Positions 8,486 to 18,600 of a DNA stretch of 64,000 nucleotides are shown piece after piece. Position numbers and translations under genes: made by a program. The stretch is taken from contig WXYP01000005.1 in the NCBI GenBank assembly GCA_009901575.1, positions 62,001 through 126,000 of the forward strand, in the 5' to 3' direction. The stretch is from Flavobacteriaceae bacterium R38 (GTDB lineage Bacteria > Bacteroidota > Bacteroidia > Flavobacteriales > Flavobacteriaceae). The notes under the pieces are model-generated. The model had not been told where the DNA came from. It searched no databases and was given only the letters and a program-made list of their open reading frames with translations. Position 1 is the first letter of the stretch. The number at the start of each line of letters is the position of its first letter.

Positions 8486-10309
8486 CTAATGGTTTACTTC
8501 TTCTTCTCCGTCTTGTAACGGAATATGCTGAGGCACATAATCTTGTCCAGGAATAACATATTCTCCGTCTTCGTTTACTTTACTGTAATCGTATGCCCAA
8601 CGATGAACATGCGGTATTGGTCCGTCCCAGTTTCCGTGAATATGTTCCATTTCTGCAGTCCATTCAAGTGTATTCGATTTCCATGGGTTTTTAGACCCTC
8701 TCTTTCCGTAAAAGATACTATTGATGAAGTTAAATACAAAGATCAATTGAGCTACTCCTGCAATTATTGCAAAGACTGTCATCACAACGTTAACGTCATT
8801 TAACTCGTCAAACATCGGGAATGCTGTATTTTCATAGTAACGTCTAGGTAAACCTGCCATTCCTATAAAGTGCATCGGAAAGAAAACTCCATAAGCACAA
8901 ACTGCAGTAATCCAAAAATGTATATATCCTAAGTTTTTATTCATCATTCTTCCCTGGAACATTTTTGGGAACCAGTGATAGACTCCTGCGAATAATCCGT
9001 AAAGGGCAGAGATACCCATTACCAAGTGGAAGTGAGCCACTACAAAATAAGTATCGTGAACATTGATATCTAACGTACTGTCTCCAAGAATAATTCCTGT
9101 TAATCCTCCTGTTATAAAAGTAGATACTAAACCTATCGAGAATAACATTGCGGGGTTAAATTGCAGGTTTCCTTTCCAGAGTGTTGTGATATAGTTGAAT
9201 GCCTTTACAGCAGATGGAATCGCAATTAATAATGTTGTAAATGTAAATACAGATCCTAAGAATGGATTCATACCAGATATAAACATATGGTGACCCCATA
9301 CTATTGTTGATAAAAATGCAATAGCCAAAATTGAAAATACCATTGCTCTGTATCCAAAGATAGGTTTACGTGAATTAGTTGCTATTACTTCAGATGTAAT
9401 TCCCAATGCCGGTAGTAGTACAATATATACTTCCGGGTGACCTAAGAACCAGAATAAATGTTCAAATAATACCGGAGAACCGCCTTGATAATGCAGTACT
9501 TCTCCCTGGATAAATATATCTGACAAGAAGAACGATGTACCAAAACTTCTATCCATGATCAACAATAAAGCTGCAGAGAATAATACAGGGAAAGAAACCA
9601 CTCCAATTATAGCTGTAATGAAGAACGCCCAGATTGTTAATGGTAATCTAACCATAGACATTCCTTTTGTTCTTAAATTAAGAACAGTAACAATATAATT
9701 TAATGATCCAAGTAATGAAGATGCAATAAAGATAGCCATTGAAACCAACCATAGTGTCATTCCCATTCCAGAACCTGCCTGAGCCTGTGGTAATGCACTT
9801 AACGGTGGGTAGATTGTCCAACCTGCAGATGCCGGTCCTGCCTCTACAAATAAGGAAATTACCATAACTAAACTCGACAAAAAGAATAGCCAGTAAGAAA
9901 CCATATTCAAGAAACCGGAAGCCATATCTCTTGCTCCAATCTGTAACGGAATTAATAAATTACTAAAGGTACCACTTAAACCAGCAGTTAACACAAAGAA
10001 TACCATGATAGTACCATGTATAGTTACTAATGCCAGGTAAATATCTGCATCCATTACTCCATCTGGAGCCCATTTTCCTAATACTGCTTCAAATATTGGA
10101 AAAGACTCACCAGGCCATGCTATTTGCATTCTGAAAAGCAGAGACATTGCAATACCTATGAAGCCCATAACCAAACCAGTAATTAAATACTGCTTAGAGA
10201 TCATTTTATGATCCTGGCTAAAGATATATTTTGTTATAAATGTTTCTTTATGATGATGTCCGTGATCGTCGTGTGCGTGATCATCTACATGTGCTGCTGT
10301 TGCTGACAT
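8486..10309 (-). CDS. coxA: Cytochrome c oxidase subunit I
   Basis: Catalytic subunit of the proton-pumping aa3/caa3 oxidase, 607 residues with 12 or more membrane segments. Heme a ligands His98 (HGTIMVFF) and His428, heme a3 ligand His426 (AHFH), and CuB ligands His291, His340 and His341 are all present. Y295 in GHPEVY is the cross-linked Tyr, and E293 marks an A1-type D-channel oxidase. The first 20 residues are His- and Asp-rich (seven His), which is not part of the catalytic core. It is the last gene of the ACIII-oxidase operon. Subunits III and IV are not in the window after it. Confidence 0.98.
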   Translation of the reverse strand: MSATAAHVDDHAHDDHGHHHKETFITKYIFSQDHKMISKQYLITGLVMGFIGIAMSLLFRMQIAWPGESFPIFEAVLGKWAPDGVMDADIYLALVTIHGTIMVFFVLTAGLSGTFSNLLIPLQIGARDMASGFLNMVSYWLFFLSSLVMVISLFVEAGPASAGWTIYPPLSALPQAQAGSGMGMTLWLVSMAIFIASSLLGSLNYIVTVLNLRTKGMSMVRLPLTIWAFFITAIIGVVSFPVLFSAALLLIMDRSFGTSFFLSDIFIQGEVLHYQGGSPVLFEHLFWFLGHPEVYIVLLPALGITSEVIATNSRKPIFGYRAMVFSILAIAFLSTIVWGHHMFISGMNPFLGSVFTFTTLLIAIPSAVKAFNYITTLWKGNLQFNPAMLFSIGLVSTFITGGLTGIILGDSTLDINVHDTYFVVAHFHLVMGISALYGLFAGVYHWFPKMFQGRMMNKNLGYIHFWITAVCAYGVFFPMHFIGMAGLPRRYYENTAFPMFDELNDVNVVMTVFAIIAGVAQLIFVFNFINSIFYGKRGSKNPWKSNTLEWTAEMEHIHGNWDGPIPHVHRWAYDYSKVNEDGEYVIPGQDYVPQHIPLQDGEEEVNH

Positions 10310-10348
10310 AATCTATATATAATTAATTTCTTTAGTTTTCTTTATTAT

Positions 10349-11422
10349 TTATTCTGAAGCGATTGTTTGGCTAAATGTTTTTTGTTCTGCCATCCACTTA
10401 TTGTATTCTTCTTCTGTCTCAACAATAATTTTCATTTGCATGTTGTAATGAGATTTTCCACAAATCTTGTTACATAAAAGTACATAGTCAAACTCCCATG
10501 GATCTAAAGCCTCTTCACCTTTTGCCACTAGCTCTTTACTTTTTTCTGCTCTGAGCTTATTTGTTCTTAATACTTTATCTGCTATTCTAGGATCTAACCT
10601 CATTTCTTTTGTAGTGATCGTCGGGGTAAAAGAGAATTGAGTAATCATACCCGGAACACAGTTCATTTGTACTCTAAAGTGAGGCATGTACATCGAGTGA
10701 AGTACATCTTGTGAACGCATTTGCAGGTTCACTTTTCTACCCACAGGAATATGTATTTCTGTAGTACTTACAACATCATCTAATCCATTAGGATCTGAAG
10801 CATCAATACCAGTGACATTTTGACCGTCAAAATCCTGAAGGAAACGGACATTAGCTGCTCCTAGTACATTATCTTCTCCTGCATATCTGGCTTTCCAGTT
10901 AAACTGCTGTGCATATAATTCTATTACTAACGGATCGTCTTCATCATTGATATCCATGATATCAGACCATGTAAATAATCCGTAAAGAATTAATCCTGCT
11001 AAAACAATTACAGGAATAATTGTCCATATAAACTCTAACTTATCATTATCTGCAAAGAACAATGCTTTTTTACCTTTTTCACCTTTATATTTAAAAGCAA
11101 AGTAGTGTAATAAAAATTGTGTTATGATCTGTACAGTGAAGATCAATACCATTGAAATAAACATCAATTGATCTACATCTTTACCATGTTCAGATGCCGG
11201 AGTTCCAAGAACTACATGTCCCCATTTCCAAAATGAATAAATAGTAAGTAAGTAGATGAATATCAAAAAGGCAAACATCAGATACCCATTCAATTTGTTA
11301 TCACCATCATTAGCTACCTCGGGGTTTTCACTCTTAGCCTGTGATAATTCAAAGATTTTTGTCATTTGCCAGATGGCTATTCCAACAAGTACGAGAACTA
11401 TTATCGTTAAAAAAGCAGTCAT
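10349..11422 (-). CDS. coxB: Cytochrome c oxidase subunit II
   Basis: Carries the CuA centre that receives electrons from cytochrome c. The 357-residue protein is longer than typical subunit II because of an N-terminal extension with an additional membrane segment (MTAFLTIIVLVLVGIAIW) before the usual hairpin of two. The cupredoxin domain has the upstream copper His in SQDVLHSMYMPHFR and the CuA loop CNKICGKSHYNM, giving Cys317, Cys321, His325 and Met328. No C-terminal cytochrome c domain is fused, so electrons probably come from the ActE or ActA heme domains. It lies 39 bases upstream of coxA in the same operon. Confidence 0.97.
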   Translation of the reverse strand: MTAFLTIIVLVLVGIAIWQMTKIFELSQAKSENPEVANDGDNKLNGYLMFAFLIFIYLLTIYSFWKWGHVVLGTPASEHGKDVDQLMFISMVLIFTVQIITQFLLHYFAFKYKGEKGKKALFFADNDKLEFIWTIIPVIVLAGLILYGLFTWSDIMDINDEDDPLVIELYAQQFNWKARYAGEDNVLGAANVRFLQDFDGQNVTGIDASDPNGLDDVVSTTEIHIPVGRKVNLQMRSQDVLHSMYMPHFRVQMNCVPGMITQFSFTPTITTKEMRLDPRIADKVLRTNKLRAEKSKELVAKGEEALDPWEFDYVLLCNKICGKSHYNMQMKIIVETEEEYNKWMAEQKTFSQTIASE

Positions 11423-11454
11423 TATTTATCCTGTTTACTTTTTAAAATTTTTAA

Positions 11455-12828
11455 TTAATAATGAAAGTGTTTACTTTCTTCTATAAATGGATTACGCTTG
11501 GCAATTAATGGTGCTTTAGTAAGTGCATTAAATACAACGTAAATAAATAATCCTAAGAAGAATAAAATACTTCCTATTTCCGGAACTCCAATAAACCATT
11601 GGTCTCCTACAGTACCCGGCATGATCATATTAAACACATCTATATAATGTCCTAGTAAAATAACTATACCAGCCATTACTACAAACCAATTCATTCGTTT
11701 ATAATCACTATTCATCAATATTAATATTGGGAAAGCAAAGTTCATTACCAACATTCCTAAGAATGGTAGTTTATAATCCTGGAACCTCGCAACGAAATAC
11801 GTAACCTCTTCCGGGATATTAGCATACCAGATTAACATAAATTGCGAGAACCATAAGTATGTCCAGAAGATACTAATTGCAAACATGAATTTTGCTAAAT
11901 CATGGATATGACTATCATTCACCTGCTCTAAATACCCTTTAGATTTAAGATAGATAGTAATCATAGCAATTACGGTGATACCAGATACAAACATACTTGC
12001 AAATACATACCATCCAAATAATGTACTGAACCAGTGTGGCTCTACACTCATAATCCAATCCCATGACATCATAGATTCACTCACCAGGTAAAATACCAGG
12101 AATCCGGCAGATATTCTGAAGTTCTTTTTAAAGTTACTATTATCTGAAGCACTGTCCTGAGCTATAGAGAATTTTCTTGAAAAATGTCTGTAAGTCACCC
12201 AACCTGCAATATAAATTGCAGCTCTTATTAAAAAGAAAGGCACATTTAAATAAGAAGCTTTTCCTTGTAATAATTTATCGTGAGCTACTACTTCCGGATC
12301 CATCCATACAAAAAGGTGGTTTAAATGGAATCCAGATAATAATAAGAGAATAAACACAATAACTGCACCAGGTAATAAATAGGCAGTAATTCCTTCCATT
12401 ACTCTAAATAAAAGTGGAGACCATCCTGCTTGTGCTGCTCTTTGTATTGCGTAGAATGCTAAAACTCCAAGTGATAGCATCATAAAGAAGAATGCAGCTA
12501 CATAAACAGCAGCCCATGGTTTGTTTTTTAATTGAGTTAATAAATGTTCCCCATGTTCATCTCCATGAGACTCTGCTCCTCCATGAGCATCATCTTCACC
12601 ATGAGATTTCTTTTCTCCATGAGATTCTTCAGCATTTTCATTTCCATGAGCTGGAGCATCATGCCCTGCTTCTTCTCCGTGACCTCCACCATGATGTGCA
12701 TCGGCAACCATTGCTTTTGCTTCTTCAACTGTTGAAGGTGCTGCTAAAAATCCGTATCCTATTCCAAGAACACCAACAATCATCAAAATGAAAGAGGCCA
12801 TTCTTAATCTATTTGAAAACGTATACAT
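11455..12828 (-). CDS. actF: Alternative complex III subunit ActF
   Basis: Integral membrane subunit of the quinol:cytochrome c oxidoreductase known as alternative complex III. It has 457 residues and about ten membrane segments, with an NrfD/PsrC-related architecture shared with ActC. Position between actE and coxB agrees. Unusual feature: after the first membrane segment, residues about 44-96 form a low-complexity loop rich in His, Glu and Gly with 11 histidines (HHGGGHGEE, HGDEHGEH). Such a loop could bind metal, but that is inference. On the opposite strand it produces long His- and Leu-rich frames which are shadows. Confidence 0.93.
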   Translation of the reverse strand: MYTFSNRLRMASFILMIVGVLGIGYGFLAAPSTVEEAKAMVADAHHGGGHGEEAGHDAPAHGNENAEESHGEKKSHGEDDAHGGAESHGDEHGEHLLTQLKNKPWAAVYVAAFFFMMLSLGVLAFYAIQRAAQAGWSPLLFRVMEGITAYLLPGAVIVFILLLLSGFHLNHLFVWMDPEVVAHDKLLQGKASYLNVPFFLIRAAIYIAGWVTYRHFSRKFSIAQDSASDNSNFKKNFRISAGFLVFYLVSESMMSWDWIMSVEPHWFSTLFGWYVFASMFVSGITVIAMITIYLKSKGYLEQVNDSHIHDLAKFMFAISIFWTYLWFSQFMLIWYANIPEEVTYFVARFQDYKLPFLGMLVMNFAFPILILMNSDYKRMNWFVVMAGIVILLGHYIDVFNMIMPGTVGDQWFIGVPEIGSILFFLGLFIYVVFNALTKAPLIAKRNPFIEESKHFHY

Positions 12829-12847
12829 ATCCTGATTCTATCTCTAA

Positions 12848-13405
12848 TTATTTTAATAAATCTTCTCTAAGCTTTTCTACATATGCTGTTACTTGCCAAC
12901 GCTCTTCTTCGTTAAGCTGAGCAGCATAAGAACCCATTGAGTTAAGTCCGTAGTATATTACATGATAAATACTACCTTCTGTAATATCTCTGTCTTTATA
13001 ATTTGGTACTCCTACTATTTTTTCTCTTTGGTTCAGGATTCCATTTCCATCTCCTTTCGTACCATGGCAAACTGCACAATAAATATCATATAATGCTTTA
13101 CCTTCTCCTAAACTTTCTTCTTTCTGTAAAGAATCTAAAGGGCTCTTTAAATTCTCATATGCCAGTGCTTTCCCATCTACTGAGTTTTCATACCCAAAAG
13201 GCAACCACCCTCTTTTTACGGTATTCTCTGGAGGAAGCTGTGCTTCTACTCCATTGGCAAATGCATTTGACTCTGAATAAGTCTCATAACCTACCGATTC
13301 ATACATATTTGGAAAATACTGATAGTTAGGTTTAGATTTGTTAAAACATGATGTTAACAATAATGCTATTCCTAGTACTACTCCTATGTTACTAAAGCTC
13401 TTCAT
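12848..13405 (-). CDS. actE: Alternative complex III subunit ActE, monoheme cytochrome c lipoprotein
   Basis: A 185-residue lipoprotein with signal peptide and lipobox ending at Cys20 (ALLLTSC), so it is anchored on the periplasmic face. A single class I heme motif CAVCHGTKGDG binds heme through Cys110, Cys113 and axial His114; Met in YGLNSMGSYA is the likely second ligand. It passes electrons from the ActA hemes to the oxidase. The PPENTVKRG region upstream of the heme domain is usual for this subunit. Neighbours actD and actF are within 20 bases on each side. Confidence 0.95.
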   Translation of the reverse strand: MKSFSNIGVVLGIALLLTSCFNKSKPNYQYFPNMYESVGYETYSESNAFANGVEAQLPPENTVKRGWLPFGYENSVDGKALAYENLKSPLDSLQKEESLGEGKALYDIYCAVCHGTKGDGNGILNQREKIVGVPNYKDRDITEGSIYHVIYYGLNSMGSYAAQLNEEERWQVTAYVEKLREDLLK

Positions 13406-13413
13406 ATCTATTA

Positions 13414-13938
13414 TTAATGCTTTTCTGAAATATTAATTTCCAAGGCTCCTGTTTGCTCTAACAAAGCTTTCACTTCATCTTCATTATCATGCACAGCTAC
13501 TTCCATTAAGAAGTGATCATCTGTTGTTCTCACATCCGGGTTTTCTGCTTTTTTAAATGGCCATAATTTACTTCTCATATAAAAAGTAATTACCATTAAG
13601 TGAGCTGCAAAAAACACTGTTAATTCGAACATGATAGGTACAAATGCAGGCATATTTTCAATGTAACTAAAACTAGGCTTACCTCCAATATCCTGTGGCC
13701 AGTCTTCTATCATGATATAATTCATCATAGTAATTGCTACAGACAATCCTAATAAACCATACATGAATGCCGTAATCGCTATTCTTGTAGGCGCTAACCC
13801 CATAGCTTTGTCCAGTCCATGAACAGGAAACGGACAGTATACCTCTTCTATATGATGATGTGCAGCTTTTACTGTTTTTACTGCATCCATTAATACATCA
13901 TCATCATTATATAATGCTTGTACAACTTTAGTGCTCAT
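13414..13938 (-). CDS. actD: Alternative complex III subunit ActD (DUF3341)
   Basis: A 174-residue DUF3341 membrane protein: cytoplasmic N-terminal domain of about 70 residues, then two membrane segments (GLLGLSVAITMMNYIMI and IMFELTVFFAAHLMVITFY), then a charged tail. The motif CPFPVHGLDKAMGL is the family hallmark. ActD packs against ActC in the known complexes; no cofactor is expected. It is three bases from actC and nine from actE, so it is tightly within the operon. Confidence 0.94.
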   Translation of the reverse strand: MSTKVVQALYNDDDVLMDAVKTVKAAHHHIEEVYCPFPVHGLDKAMGLAPTRIAITAFMYGLLGLSVAITMMNYIMIEDWPQDIGGKPSFSYIENMPAFVPIMFELTVFFAAHLMVITFYMRSKLWPFKKAENPDVRTTDDHFLMEVAVHDNEDEVKALLEQTGALEINISEKH

Positions 13939-13941
13939 ACA

Positions 13942-15660
13942 TTAACTGTTTTTAAGTTTTTCAGCCTGTCCAGCCCAATCATCTCGTTGTGCTCTACCAG
14001 GGAATGATCCTGTAATTTCGTCTAAAAGATCGTATTCTTTACTTGTCATTTTACTTACCTGATCGTATGTAAAAATTCCAATTTGATTCAATGTTTTTTC
14101 CATAACAGGTCCAATCCCGTTAATCTTTTGAAGCTTATCTGCTGTTTGCGTTTCTGCATCAAAAGTTCCTAAGCTACTTAGCAATTCGCTAGTCTTGGCT
14201 TCATTGTCTGCAGAAGAAACAGTTTCCGTTTTTTCAACCTTAGCTTTAGCACCGCCAGCTTTCTCATATAAAGGCTTACCCGCTTCTCTTAATTTCTTAT
14301 ACCTATCTCCAGAGGATTTCAAGATTGTTTTCACCTCTGCCTGAGCAATTACAGGGAATGTTCTTGAGTACAACAAGAATAATACAAAGAAGAATCCGAT
14401 TGTTCCTATGAAGATCCCTATATCTACAAAAGTAGGTGAGAACATTGTCCATGAAGATGGTAAATAATCTCTGTGAAGAGAAGTCACAATAATCACAAAA
14501 CGCTCGAACCACATTCCTATGTTTACTACTATAGAGATTATGAATGAGAACATGATGCTCGTTCTTAATTTTTTAGACCACATGAACTGAGGAGAGAATA
14601 CATTACAAGTCATCATTGACCAGTATGCCCACCAGTAAGGTCCTGTAGCTCTGTTTAAGAATGCATATTGCTCATATTCTACTCCAGAATACCATGCAAT
14701 TACTAACTCTGTGATATATGCACATCCAACAATAGATCCTGTAATCATGATGACAATATTCATCAATTCTATATGCTGAACAGTAATATAATCTTCTAAG
14801 TGACACACTTTACGCATGATGATAAGTAGTGTATTTACCATCGCGAAACCAGAGAAAATCGCCCCGGCAACAAAGTATGGAGGAAAGATCGTTGTATGCC
14901 ATCCTGGTATTACTGAGGTAGCAAAGTCAAACGATACAATGGTATGTACAGAAAGGACAAGTGGTGTTGCTAAACCTGCCAGTACCAAAGAAACTTCTTC
15001 AAAACGCTGCCAGTCTTTTGCTCTACCTGTCCATCCAAAACTTATTATACTATATATTTTCTTTTGAAAAGGCTTAACTGCTCTATCACGGATCATTGCA
15101 AAATCAGGTAAAAGACCTGTCCACCAGAATACTAATGAAACTGATAAATATGTAGAAATTGCAAATACATCCCATAATAGCGGAGAGTTAAAGTTTACCC
15201 ACAATGATCCGAATTGGTTTGGAATAGGTAATACCCAATACGCCAACCAAGGACGACCCATGTGAATAATCGGGAATAAACCTGCCTGAACTACAGAGAA
15301 AATTGTCATTGCTTCTGCAGAACGGTTAATCGCCATTCTCCATTTCTGACGGAATAAAAGTAGTACCGCAGAAATAAGTGTTCCTGCATGACCAATACCT
15401 ACCCACCAAACGAAATTGGTAATATCCCAGGCCCAACCTATTGTTTTATTTAATCCCCATGTACCGATCCCTGTTGAAATTGTATAGATAATACATCCAA
15501 TTCCCCAAAGAAAAGCTACTAATGCGATAGAAAATACAATCCACCAATGTTTATTAGCTCTACCTTCTACAGGTGCTGCAATATCTACTGTTACATCGTG
15601 ATAACCTTTATCTCCGGTAACTAAGGGTCTACGTATAGGTGCTTCGTAATGCGACGCCAT
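13942..15660 (-). CDS. actC: Alternative complex III subunit ActC (NrfD/PsrC-like) with C-terminal helix-hairpin-helix tail
   Basis: Quinol-oxidising membrane subunit of ACIII. The 572-residue protein has an NrfD-like core with ten membrane segments up to about residue 445. It differs from the basic ActC in its tail: a charged linker (about 455-505) and then a helix-hairpin-helix module at about 506-572, with KINGIGPVMEKTLNQIGI, FTYDQVSKMT and GRAQRDDWAGQAEKL. The same small module is known appended to ribosomal protein L21 and to NuoE in other bacteria. Its role here is unknown. Operon position between actB and actD is standard. Confidence 0.95.
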   Translation of the reverse strand: MASHYEAPIRRPLVTGDKGYHDVTVDIAAPVEGRANKHWWIVFSIALVAFLWGIGCIIYTISTGIGTWGLNKTIGWAWDITNFVWWVGIGHAGTLISAVLLLFRQKWRMAINRSAEAMTIFSVVQAGLFPIIHMGRPWLAYWVLPIPNQFGSLWVNFNSPLLWDVFAISTYLSVSLVFWWTGLLPDFAMIRDRAVKPFQKKIYSIISFGWTGRAKDWQRFEEVSLVLAGLATPLVLSVHTIVSFDFATSVIPGWHTTIFPPYFVAGAIFSGFAMVNTLLIIMRKVCHLEDYITVQHIELMNIVIMITGSIVGCAYITELVIAWYSGVEYEQYAFLNRATGPYWWAYWSMMTCNVFSPQFMWSKKLRTSIMFSFIISIVVNIGMWFERFVIIVTSLHRDYLPSSWTMFSPTFVDIGIFIGTIGFFFVLFLLYSRTFPVIAQAEVKTILKSSGDRYKKLREAGKPLYEKAGGAKAKVEKTETVSSADNEAKTSELLSSLGTFDAETQTADKLQKINGIGPVMEKTLNQIGIFTYDQVSKMTSKEYDLLDEITGSFPGRAQRDDWAGQAEKLKNS

Positions 15661-15690
15661 AATCCTTTATAGTTGTTTCTTAATTATTTA

Positions 15691-18600
15691 TTATGCTTCT
15701 TCAGTATTTCTCACTTTAACATGGTAGAATACATTTGGCTTAGTACCAACATGCTCTAATAAGTGATACATACGTTTATCTTCTTTAAGTTCTGCAACTT
15801 TACTGTGCGAATCGTTAACATCTCCAAATATCATCGCTCCACTATCACAAGCTGCTGAACAAGCAGTCTGGAATTCTCCATCTTTAACTGGTCTTCCGTC
15901 ACGTTTTGCATCAAGAATTGTTTTTTGTGTTTTTTGGATACACATAGAACATTTCTCCATAACTCCACGAGAACGAACGTTAACATCCGGATTGATTACC
16001 ATTTTTCCAAGATCGTCATTCATATGATAATCAAACTCATCATTGTTATTATACAAGAACCAGTTGAATCGACGAACTTTATATGGGCAGTTATTCGCAC
16101 AATAACGTGTACCTACACATCTGTTATACGCCATTTGGTTTTGTCCTTGACGACCGTGTGAAGTCGCTGCTACCGGACATACCGTTTCACATGGTGCGTG
16201 ATTACAGTGTTGACACATTACCGGTTGGAAAGCTACCTGTGGATTCTCTGACGGACTTTCCATTTCTCCAAATCCTCCCAATGAACCATTATCTCCAAAT
16301 AATCCGCTTAATCCTTCTTTCTTTTCATCATCCAATTCAAATGATGCTTCAGAAGAGTAATATCTGTCAATACGCAACCAGTGCATATCTCTTGATTTTC
16401 TAACTTCAGCTTTTCCTACAACCGGAACGTTATTTTCTGCATGACAAGCGATCACACACGCCCCACATCCTGTACATGCATTTAAATCTATAGAAAGATT
16501 AAAATGATGTCCTATGGAGCGATCAAAAGAATCCCAAAGGTCTACAGAAGTAGCAGGAACCTCTTGATGGTTTAAAGAAACTTCAGGAACAGGGTTCCAT
16601 TCATGGTGATCTTTTGTATTAAAAATCTCCAGTGTCGTTTCTTTAATAATATCTCCTCTACCCATTAAGGTATTGTGTAATTGTACGCAGGCAAACTCAT
16701 GTTCTCCTGAAGCTCTTTCTACAGTTACACTTTGTGTAGTATTAAAATCCTGATATAACGGATAAGCATTTACTCCGGTTTGCATTTCAGATTTCATACC
16801 GGCTTTTTTACCGTATCCAAATGCAATACCTACAGAGCCTTTTGCTTGTCCTGGCTGAATAATCACTGGCAACGTTGCAGAAACGCCATTAACAGTTACT
16901 TTAGCATAACTACCATTTAAACCACCGTTAGCTACATTCCAGTTCTTTAATCCTAATGTTTCAGCATCAGCTTTAGAAACAACTATATAGTTATCCCAGG
17001 AAACCCGTGTAATAGGATCCGGGAATTCTTGTAACCAAGGGTTATTAGCCTGCTGACCATCTCCCAATCCTATTTTAGGATATAAAACAAGTTCCATTCC
17101 CTGAGAAGAAGCATTACTTAAACTTCTTACCGCACTAGCTACCGCAAAAGCAGGAGCTCTTTCTTCACTATCTTCAGCAGGAGCAACCTCATCAGCTTCA
17201 ACCTCTGGTAAAGTTGCTATAAAAACACCATCATGAAGTACTTGATTCCAACCAGATGCTTCAATTACAGAACTCGTCCAGGTTTCTTTAATATAATCGT
17301 AATATGTTTTATCACTATCAATCCACTCTAATAAAGCATCCTGAAACTGACGCGTATCAAATAACGGACGAATAGCTGGCTGCATTAAACTTAAATACCC
17401 TTTTTTCATTTCGGTATCCCCCCACGCTTCTAAATAATGTGGCGCTGCAGCTATATAATTTGTTTGTGTTGATGTTTCATCTTCTTTCATTGAAAATGCA
17501 ACAGATAACTCAACATTCTTTAAACCTTCAACAAACTCAGAAGCATTCGGTAATGTATATGCCGGATTTACACCAGATGTAATCAAAGCACCTACTCTTC
17601 CACCCTTCATATCAGCAACTAATTGAGCTACTTTTTTAGTATCTCCCTGACGTATCATTCTAGGAGAAACCGTATCAAATGCATCACTTCCAAGATTTTT
17701 ATTGATTGTCAATGCCAAACCTTGAGCATTTACATCCTGAATACCAGTAATCACAACTCCTTTGCTTCCTGCTTTTCTAAGTTGATTTGCAGCACTTTTA
17801 ACAGCTTCATCGATATTAGCTGGCAAATCACCAGAAACAGATGTTCCGTTTAAGTAACCATACAACTTAGCTAATGCTACTTTTTGTTGAGATGGCGTTA
17901 ATGGCACACGTTTATCTGCATTTGCACCTGACAAGCTCATGTTTGATTCAAACTGAACATGTCTTGACATTTTTCCATGTGATGGGATACGCCCTTTTGC
18001 ATAACCTCCATCATATCCTCCTCCTTGCCAATCTCCTAAGAAATCCGCACCAAAAGAAACAATCACTTCAGCCTTAGAAAAATCATAATCTGCCAGCGCT
18101 CTTGTTCCATATTGAACTTCAAAAGCTTCTAAAGCAGCGTTTTCAGAAATCGCATCATATTGAACGTGTTCAACATTACCATACTTTTCTGTAAATTCTG
18201 CAATCAATCTAGAAGTTGACGGACTCGCAAAAGTCTGAGTTAATAGAACAATTTTCTTAGAAGAACCTCTAAGCGCATTCAATTTACTCTTTACTGCATT
18301 ATCCAATGCAGACCAGGAAACATATTCCCCACCTTGCTTTGGTCCTTGAACTCTTAGACTATCATATAATGATAAAACCGATGCCTGAACACGAGCATTT
18401 GCTCCGCCTTTAAATTTCGCATCAGTATTGTTTTCAATTTTAATAGGACGCCCTTCTCTTGTTTTAACAAGAATGCTAGCAAAGTCATATCCATCTGCAA
18501 TAGTAGTCGCATAGTAATCTGCCACTCCCGGACGAATTTGCTCTGGCTGCACCACATAAGGGATAGATTTAACTACTGGTCCTTCACAAGCTGCCAAGGT

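Noticed and set aside
12492-12791. His- and Leu-rich frames opposite and within actF
   Set aside because: They are shadows of the His-rich loop codons; actF itself has clear family identity.
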